A DNA stretch of 64,000 nt from CBDIHH01 sp965279095 (GTDB taxonomy: Bacteria; Pseudomonadota; Alphaproteobacteria; Caulobacterales; Caulobacteraceae): contig CBDIHH010000006.1 of NCBI GenBank assembly GCA_965279095.1, positions 744,001 through 808,000 of the forward strand. The letters run 5' to 3'. The notes beneath the pieces were generated by a model. That model was given only the letters and a program-made list of their open reading frames with translations. It did no database searches and was not told where the DNA came from. Both the position numbers and the translations under genes were made by a program. Of this stretch, positions 58,656 to 64,000 are shown one piece after another (the first letter of the stretch is position 1; every line of letters starts with the position of its first letter).

Positions 58656-61349
58656 TCAGAAGCTGTAGGCGGCGCGAACGCCGAACTGGCGAAGATTGGG
58701 CATCTGCAGGTTCAGCGCCCGAAGCGTCGGGTTCAGCACCTCGACCTGGTTCTCGATGCTCAGATAGCCCTTGTCGTTGAAGGCATTGAGCACAAAGCCC
58801 TCGATCTTGTATTTGGCGGTGCTGATCCCGGCGCGAAGATTGACGATGTGGGAGTCGGGAGTCCGTACCAGGTTGGCGGGACTGTCGTAGACGCCGCTCT
58901 TGTAGATATAGTCGCCCCGCGCGAACCATTCGGCGTCGGCGATAGGCGCGAAGGGCTGCCGGTAGTCCGCCGACAGGGTCCCGCTGTATTTGGAATATCG
59001 TGGGAGCTGCTTGCCCGTAACGGTGGGGTTGCCGGTGTGCGAGCCGCAGGTGCCGCAGAAGAAGTTCTGGATATCGCTGCTGGCGACAGCGCCCGAGAAG
59101 CCCACGGTGAGGGCGTCGGTGGCCTTGAACGCGCCCTCGACTTCCGCCCCCTCCAGGATGGTCTCGCCGATGTTGGTCGAGGCGCCGATGACGGTGTTGA
59201 GCCCGGTGGGCTGGCCGGCGGCGTTGAGCTGCTGAACCGACAGGCTTTGCGACACGATCTGGTCGGACCAGATGGCGTGGTAGAGGGACAGCTGCAGTTG
59301 CAGCCGGCCATCGAGGAACCGGCCCTTGGTGCCGAGCTCATAGCTGTCGAGCTGTTCGGGCCGCACCTTCAGGGTGGCGCCGTAGGCGGTCTCCAGGAAC
59401 GCGCGCTGCACGGCGGGGAGATTGGGGAACTGGCTGTTGAAGGCGCCGGGGTTCGCCCCCTTCGAATAGCTGCCGTAGACATGCCAGTCGGGGGTGATGT
59501 TGTATTTCACGATCACGCGCGGCAGGAAGTTCACGAAGGTGGCTTCGAGGTTCAGTGTGATCGGGCCGTTCAGCGGGCCGCGGTTGTAGAGGCCGACCGT
59601 GTCCTCCTGGTAGCGCGCCTCCAGGCTGACATTGAGGTTCGACAGGACGTCATAGGCGACGCTGCCGAAGACGCCATAGGTCTCGGTGCGGGTCGGGTTG
59701 CCGTTGATCTGGTTGGATACGCCGGCCGCCAGCAGCGCGTTGCTGGTCGACTGGATCTGGGAATAGACATAGTTGGCGCCGAGCAGCCACCTGAACCGGC
59801 CGGGCGAGACCGGCTGCATGCGAATTTCGCTGGAGCGGCCCTGCAGCAGGCTCTGGAAGTTGAACAGCGAATTGATGAACGGCTGGGTGTTGGGCAGCAC
59901 CCCGAAGTTCGGGTTCGGCAGGTTGCGTGTGTCCTGCATGTCGAGATCGGTGATCACCGAGCTCTCGTTGCGGTCTATGGAGGTCAGGGCCGACACCTTG
60001 ATGCCGAGGCCGGGGATGTCGTATTCGCCGGACAGATGGTGGTGGTAGGCCTTGGTCAGAAGGCCGCCGTGACGCAGGCCGAGGCCGCCGATGAACAGCG
60101 GGTTCGCCAGCCCCTTGCTGTTGTTCATGATGACGTCGACGAACAGCGGATCGACCGCGACGTTCATGGCCAGGCGGGAACGGGGGAAGCCGGGGGCCTC
60201 GCCGCAGATGTAGTTCAACCGGCCGGCCGGCGCCGCCCCGGCGTTGCAGTTGAAGTCGGACGGCCCGAAGTGGGCGACCGCCGAGGGGCCGTCCTCGTTG
60301 CGGAAGACCTGGCCGAAATACTTGATCCTCAGCCCTTCGACCGGGGTGAACAGGACGGCGGCGTTGACGCTCTTGGTGGACTTGTCGCCAAGCCGCTCGC
60401 CGGGCATGGCGTTGTTGTCGTACTGGCCGTCCTGGTCGAAGTAGCGCCCAGCGACCCGGACGAACAACTTGTCGCGGATGACCGGTCCCTCGAGCATCAG
60501 ACGGGCGTCGATCGTCTTGTCCGAGCCGCCCAGCAACTCGACCCGCCCGCCGAACTCCCGGGCCGGATCCTTGGTGACGATGTTGATCGCGCCGGCGAAG
60601 GCCTGGCGACCAAAGGCCGTGGTCTGCGGTCCCTTGAGGATTTCCACACGCTCGACATCGTCCAGGCCCTCGACGAATCCGCCCGTCACCGAGGCGCCGT
60701 CGATGAAAACCGACGCGGTCTGCGAGCTCTGCGGGTTCATGCCGCGGATGATGATGGTCTGGCTCGACCGGTCGACCCGGGCGCCGCCCTGGTTGGTGAG
60801 GGTCACGGCGGGGGTGTAGTTGGCCACGTCGCTGAGGGTGGTGATGTTGCGGGCGCTGATGGCCTCGGCGGTGAAGGCGTTGGCGGTGACCGGCGCATCC
60901 AGCAGCCGCTCGGGCACCTTGCGCGAGGTGATGACCACCTCCTCGAGGACGGGGCTGCGGATCGGCTCGACGGACGCCTCGCGGGCGGCCGGCGCCGGCG
61001 CCGGCCCGCGCTGCAGCACCACGGGAGTCAGGCGGGCCTGGGCGGGCACGACCACGAAGCCGTTGCCGGACCGGACGTAGGTGAGGGCGGTGTCCCTCAG
61101 AATCTTCGCCAGCGCTTCGTCTGGCTCGAAACGGCCCACGGCGCCCGCGGACTGGCTGTGGCCCGTCATCGACCCCTTGAAGGCGATCGCCTCGCCGCTC
61201 TGCAGCCCGAAGGCGCGTAGGGCGTCGGACAGTTTCTGCGGAGGAATGTCGAACCGCGTCTCCGCCGCCTGGGCCCCGGTGGCGCACAGGGCCAGGGACG
61301 CGACGCCCGCCAGCAGTTGCACCCGCGCCCTGAAGGTCCGTTTTGTCAT
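58656..61349 (-). CDS. TonB-dependent receptor with N-terminal STN signalling domain
   Basis: An 897-residue outer-membrane receptor. Signal peptide (LLAGVASLALCATGAQA); the STN domain with FDIPPQKLSDALRAFGLQSGEAI at about residues 33-100; a TonB-box-like EEVVITSRKVPERLLDAP; the plug domain (TIIIRGMNPQSSQTASVFIDG and VERVEILKGPQTTAFGRQAFAGAINIV) around residues 150-260; then a 22-strand barrel ending in LRQFGVRAAYSF (terminal Phe). The STN domain contacts FecR to signal uptake. FecR and the ECF sigma gene lie directly upstream. Substrate is likely a siderophore or organic compound. Confidence 0.95.
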   Translation of the reverse strand: MTKRTFRARVQLLAGVASLALCATGAQAAETRFDIPPQKLSDALRAFGLQSGEAIAFKGSMTGHSQSAGAVGRFEPDEALAKILRDTALTYVRSGNGFVVVPAQARLTPVVLQRGPAPAPAAREASVEPIRSPVLEEVVITSRKVPERLLDAPVTANAFTAEAISARNITTLSDVANYTPAVTLTNQGGARVDRSSQTIIIRGMNPQSSQTASVFIDGASVTGGFVEGLDDVERVEILKGPQTTAFGRQAFAGAINIVTKDPAREFGGRVELLGGSDKTIDARLMLEGPVIRDKLFVRVAGRYFDQDGQYDNNAMPGERLGDKSTKSVNAAVLFTPVEGLRIKYFGQVFRNEDGPSAVAHFGPSDFNCNAGAAPAGRLNYICGEAPGFPRSRLAMNVAVDPLFVDVIMNNSKGLANPLFIGGLGLRHGGLLTKAYHHHLSGEYDIPGLGIKVSALTSIDRNESSVITDLDMQDTRNLPNPNFGVLPNTQPFINSLFNFQSLLQGRSSEIRMQPVSPGRFRWLLGANYVYSQIQSTSNALLAAGVSNQINGNPTRTETYGVFGSVAYDVLSNLNVSLEARYQEDTVGLYNRGPLNGPITLNLEATFVNFLPRVIVKYNITPDWHVYGSYSKGANPGAFNSQFPNLPAVQRAFLETAYGATLKVRPEQLDSYELGTKGRFLDGRLQLQLSLYHAIWSDQIVSQSLSVQQLNAAGQPTGLNTVIGASTNIGETILEGAEVEGAFKATDALTVGFSGAVASSDIQNFFCGTCGSHTGNPTVTGKQLPRYSKYSGTLSADYRQPFAPIADAEWFARGDYIYKSGVYDSPANLVRTPDSHIVNLRAGISTAKYKIEGFVLNAFNDKGYLSIENQVEVLNPTLRALNLQMPNLRQFGVRAAYSF

Positions 61350-61439
61350 CACCCATTCCCCCGCTATCCGGCGTCTGAGGCCGTATATCGAGTTAAGAGG
61401 CAGGCGCGCGTGGATCCCTCAGGTGTCGGCGGAAAAAAA

Positions 61440-62432
61440 CTATGGCGTCCTCAGCTCGAAGCCGCCGTCGGCCCGGGGCCGCGAGCGGGCCAGCTTCATC
61501 ACTTCCAGGGCGGCGATGAAGGTGGAGGCGTCGTTGGCCTCGATCACCGCGCTCATGCGCCTGTCGCCAACGGCGGGGTCGACGATGACGATCTTGTGGG
61601 TGGCGTAGCGATTGAGCTCGCGGGCGATGTCGCCGACCCGGTCCTCGTCGAACACCAGCCGCCCCTGCATCCACCCGGCCTCGGCCTGGATATCCGCCTT
61701 CACCAGGCCCCAGCCGTCGCGCCGGGCGACGAGGCGGTAGCCCGGGGTCATCTCCACCGAGGGCTGCTGGCCGGGGCCGGCCAGGCTGCCGTGCGGTTGC
61801 ACCCGAACCCGGCCCTCCATGAGCATGACCTCCAGGCCCGCCTCCTTGAGATAGACGTCGAAGCGGGTGCCCAGGGCGGTGACGTCCTTGCCGTCGGCTC
61901 GCACGATGAAGGGACGGGCGGGGTCCTTGGCGACTTTGAAATAGGCGCGGCCGCGGACCAGTTCCAGCCGCCGTTCGCGGCCGCGGTTGGGCCAGACCCG
62001 AAGTTCGGAGTCCGTGTCGAGCACCGCCAGGCTGCCGTCCGGCAGGCCGATGCTGGCGGTCTGGCCGACCCGTGTCTGGTAGACGGCGGCCCGGCCGAGC
62101 CCCGGACCGGCGTGCCGGCCGAGCCAGATCCCGCCGCCGACCGTCAAGGCCAGCACCGCGCAGGCGGCCATGACGGTGCGCGTGAGCCGGTCCCGGCGCC
62201 GGGCGCTCAGGTCGCGGCCGGCCGCCTCGCGCAAGGCCAGGACCGCGGGGTCCCCCCGAACGGAGTCCAGGCCCGCCCAAAGCAGTTGCAGGTCCTCATA
62301 GGCGAGGCGCCGGGCGGGATCGCCGGCGAGCCAGGCCTCGAGGGCGACGGACTCCGCCTCCGTGATCTGGCCGGATCGCGCCCGCGCGAACCAGGCCGAG
62401 GCCTCCTCGGCTATGGTGTCAGGCGTGCTCAT
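61440..62432 (-). CDS. FecR family anti-sigma factor/signal transducer
   Basis: A 330-residue FecR-type protein. The N-terminus is the DUF4880 cytoplasmic sigma-binding part (AEEASAWFARARSGQITEAE, LEAWLAGDPARRLAYEDLQLLW). A transmembrane helix follows (TRTVMAACAVLALTVGGGIWLG, about residues 84-105). The periplasmic FecR domain is at about residues 115-215 (QTRVGQTASIGLPDGSLAVLDTDSELRV). The C-terminus contacts the receptor's STN domain. The ATG overlaps the sigma factor stop by ATGA (62429-62432), so the two are translationally coupled. Confidence 0.95.
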   Translation of the reverse strand: MSTPDTIAEEASAWFARARSGQITEAESVALEAWLAGDPARRLAYEDLQLLWAGLDSVRGDPAVLALREAAGRDLSARRRDRLTRTVMAACAVLALTVGGGIWLGRHAGPGLGRAAVYQTRVGQTASIGLPDGSLAVLDTDSELRVWPNRGRERRLELVRGRAYFKVAKDPARPFIVRADGKDVTALGTRFDVYLKEAGLEVMLMEGRVRVQPHGSLAGPGQQPSVEMTPGYRLVARRDGWGLVKADIQAEAGWMQGRLVFDEDRVGDIARELNRYATHKIVIVDPAVGDRRMSAVIEANDASTFIAALEVMKLARSRPRADGGFELRTP

Positions 62433-62935
62433 GACCGCGGGCCGGCCGCCTGCGTCAGGGCGCGAAGGGCGATCATGATGTGCTTCTCCACGGCGCTCAC
62501 CGAGATGCCGAGGTCAGCGGCTATGGACTGGTAGGTCATCTCTTCAAAGCGATGCAGCAGGAAAACCTGACGGGTGCGAGGGGTAAGGGCGGCGATGACC
62601 TGGACGGCCACGCCCAGGCGCTCGCGGGCGAGCAGGATGCGTTCGGGCGAGACCTCCTCGGCGAGGCCGGACAGGCCGTCCTCGTCGGCCCCCCGCCAGG
62701 GCGCCTCGCGCCGCCGCCGCCGGCTGAGCACATGGCCGGCGACCACGAACAGGTAGCGCTGCATGTCCTCGACCGCCGTCTGCGACCGCCGCGCCTGCAG
62801 GTTGACGAACACGTCCTGGACCAGGTCCTCCACCTCGGCGGCCGGCGCCCGCTTCTGGAAGTAGCGCCGCAGGGCCGGGCGATACTGACCCAGATCCGCG
62901 GAGGGATCGAGCGGCGATGGGCTGTCCTGTGACAC
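62429..62935 (-). CDS. ECF sigma factor, FecI-like
   Basis: A 168-residue ECF sigma factor. Region 2 has LRRYFQKRAPAAEVEDLVQDVFVNLQAR and region 4 has LTPRTRQVFLLHRFEEMTYQSIA plus a helix-turn-helix ISVSAVEKHIMIALRAL. FecI-type factors direct transcription of the coupled receptor gene on surface signalling. The start is GTG at 62935, giving VSQDSPSPLD; the longer frame to 63088 is not an ECF sigma N-terminus. It leads an operon with fecR and is followed by the receptor. Confidence 0.9.
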   Translation of the reverse strand: MSQDSPSPLDPSADLGQYRPALRRYFQKRAPAAEVEDLVQDVFVNLQARRSQTAVEDMQRYLFVVAGHVLSRRRRREAPWRGADEDGLSGLAEEVSPERILLARERLGVAVQVIAALTPRTRQVFLLHRFEEMTYQSIAADLGISVSAVEKHIMIALRALTQAAGPRS

Positions 62936-63002
62936 GGCCGTGCGAGCCTCCCGGACCGATCGATAGCCTGCCGCAGGCTGGCCGAAGAATCCACTCGCCC
63001 CG

Positions 63003-63632
63003 CTAGAGCCTCGGCGGGCCCGGCCCCTCAGGTGGGCGGCTGCATTTATTTGCCGTAACGCGCCGGTAGGCCGCCAAGTCGTCGACATCCTCCAGGGCGC
63101 GCAGGACGCGGACCCGGCGGCCGCGCAGGTTGGCGGCGGTGTCGGCCATGGCGTGAGCGGTGGACCAGCGGACGCCGGCGAACGGCAGCCGGCCCGTCCT
63201 GCGGCTTAGCCCAATGAGCCAGTAGCCCCCATCCAGCGCCGGGCCGAACACGGCGTCAGCCGCCCCGAGGCTCCGGAACGCCTGGGCGATGTCGGCGGCG
63301 GCCACCGCGGGGGTGTCCGTGCCGATGAGCACGGCGGGACCCGGGGGCAGAGCGCGGACCACCCGGCCCATGCGCCGGCCGAGATCGCCGCGCCCCTGGG
63401 GCAGAGTCCTGGCCGGGGCGGCCCAGGCGCTTGGGCGATCCGGAGAGATGCCTGCCCAGGTGGTCCAGCGCGGGTCGCGGCCCAGGCGCCGCATCAGGGC
63501 GGCGAAGGCGAAGCGCTGGAAGCGCAGGGCCAGCAGATCACCGCCCTCCGCCGCCAGGCGGCGCTTGCCCACGCCATAGGCCGGCCGCCGGGCGATGATC
63601 ACCAGATGCCGGCGGGCGCGGTCAGCGGCCAT
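63003..63632 (-). CDS. TIGR04282-like glycosyltransferase
   Basis: A 209-residue GT-A-type protein of the rSAM/selenodomain-associated transferase 1 (DUF2064) family. Its start HLVIIARRPAYGVGKRRLAAE matches the N-terminal motif; GDLGRRMGRVVRAL and VLIGTDTPAVAAADIAQAF (D-x-D area) and DAVFGPALDGGYWLIGLSRR follow. It probably transfers a sugar or a related group to an unknown acceptor. It overlaps the partial GT2 gene at 63622-63632, so the two are coupled. Confidence 0.85.
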   Translation of the reverse strand: MAADRARRHLVIIARRPAYGVGKRRLAAEGGDLLALRFQRFAFAALMRRLGRDPRWTTWAGISPDRPSAWAAPARTLPQGRGDLGRRMGRVVRALPPGPAVLIGTDTPAVAAADIAQAFRSLGAADAVFGPALDGGYWLIGLSRRTGRLPFAGVRWSTAHAMADTAANLRGRRVRVLRALEDVDDLAAYRRVTANKCSRPPEGPGPPRL

Positions 63633-64000
63633 AGAGACGGGCGATGAGGGTCGGGGGCGCCCCTATAAAGAACAGGGCCAGGCAGGCGGCATTGCGCGCG
63701 CTGCGCCGCCGCCAGCCGTCCTGCCGCCAACGGCGGGCCGAGGTGACGGCGTCAGCCTGAAGGACGGTCAGGCGTCGGCGGCCGAGCCGGCGTATCAGAT
63801 CGACATCCTCCATCAGGGCGAGGGGTCGAAAGCCGCCGAGGCGCTCGTATAGGTCCCTGGCGATCAGCAGGCCCTGATCCCCGTAGGGCAGGGCCAGGCG
63901 CCGCACCCTCCAGGACACCCACCGCTCCAGCCGGCGGGCCTCGGGCGAGGGGTCGTCCAGGGCGAAGCGGAAAACCGCGGCCTGGGCCGGGGCGGCCCGG
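63622..64000 (-). CDS. Glycosyltransferase family 2, C-terminal part (cut by window end)
   Basis: The last 125 residues of a family 2 glycosyltransferase, the rSAM/selenodomain-associated transferase 2 type. Its frame continues beyond 64000. Visible motifs include RRLALPYGDQGLLIARDLYERLGGF and ALMEDVDLIRRLGRR, the E-D-V-D acid motif of the catalytic site. The tail (ARNAACLALFFIGAPPTLIARLYG) has a hydrophobic helix. The pair with the TIGR04282-like gene downstream suggests one biosynthetic step. Confidence 0.85.
   Translation of the reverse strand, partial: RAAPAQAAVFRFALDDPSPEARRLERWVSWRVRRLALPYGDQGLLIARDLYERLGGFRPLALMEDVDLIRRLGRRRLTVLQADAVTSARRWRQDGWRRRSARNAACLALFFIGAPPTLIARLYGR

Overview
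This is a very GC-rich chromosomal window from an alphaproteobacterium, most likely in the Caulobacteraceae (Phenylobacterium or Caulobacter-like). The best lineage marker is a clear PopZ polar-organizing protein (13251-13823) beside a tolC-type gene and valS. Supporting signs are a TTAA-N7-TTAA CtrA-type box with a GANTC site at 54030-54072, a GTTC-N7-GTTC alphaproteobacterial LexA box in front of uvrB, a lipoprotein resembling the CC0125/CC1285 family, and many short -10-like CTATA/CTATG motifs. No prophage, CRISPR array or rRNA is visible. The only recognised mobile element is one IS110-family insertion sequence.

Layout. 1-3515: a minus-strand acyl-CoA dehydrogenase / CoA-transferase / SDR operon with a divergent LysR regulator. 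3529-10690: accessory enzymes, including an NmrA-like protein followed by a HicB/HicA-like small pair, two transporters or hydrolases, and an exported methyltransferase. 10803-16595: tRNA-Cys, a PCMT-like gene, tolC, popZ and valS. 16618-21022: a three-gene GH1-like / SDR / GH1-RmlD fusion operon. 21137-24342: two rRNA methyltransferase genes around two glycine-zipper envelope proteins. 24413-25640: the IS110 element, sitting between two intergenic repeat copies. 25702-33866: radical SAM, pentapeptide-repeat, glycosyltransferase, clusterless-looking UDG, ETF-QO, lipoproteins and ispE. 34071-35886: glnK-amtB. 36176-44497: small exported proteins, a fasciclin protein and the glyQ-glyS-ppdK block. 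44758-51611: an aminotransferase, an SDR and a run of small lipoproteins. 51679-56104: uvrB, small envelope proteins and a SleB-type cell-wall hydrolase. 56185-62935: an iron-type signalling locus (ECF sigma, FecR, TonB receptor) joined to an exported RraA-like protein and a GPH-type transporter. 63003-64000: a pair of glycosyltransferases, the second cut by the window edge.

Cooperation between genes. GlnK binds and gates AmtB in ammonium uptake. GlyQ and GlyS form one tetrameric synthetase. FecI-like sigma, FecR and the receptor would form a surface-signalling circuit that induces uptake of an unknown substrate, which the RraA-like protein and MFS carrier may then process and import. The two GH1-like proteins and the RmlD-type reductase domain suggest assembly or remodelling of an unusual sugar.

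Two families of long intergenic hairpin repeats are scattered through the window. Family A carries GATC-CCGGCG arms; family B carries GGGGGAGGGGGA arms. A family B copy lies inside the glyQ-glyS interval, and two family B-like copies flank the IS110 element. All names rest on reading the protein sequences and motifs; no database search was possible.
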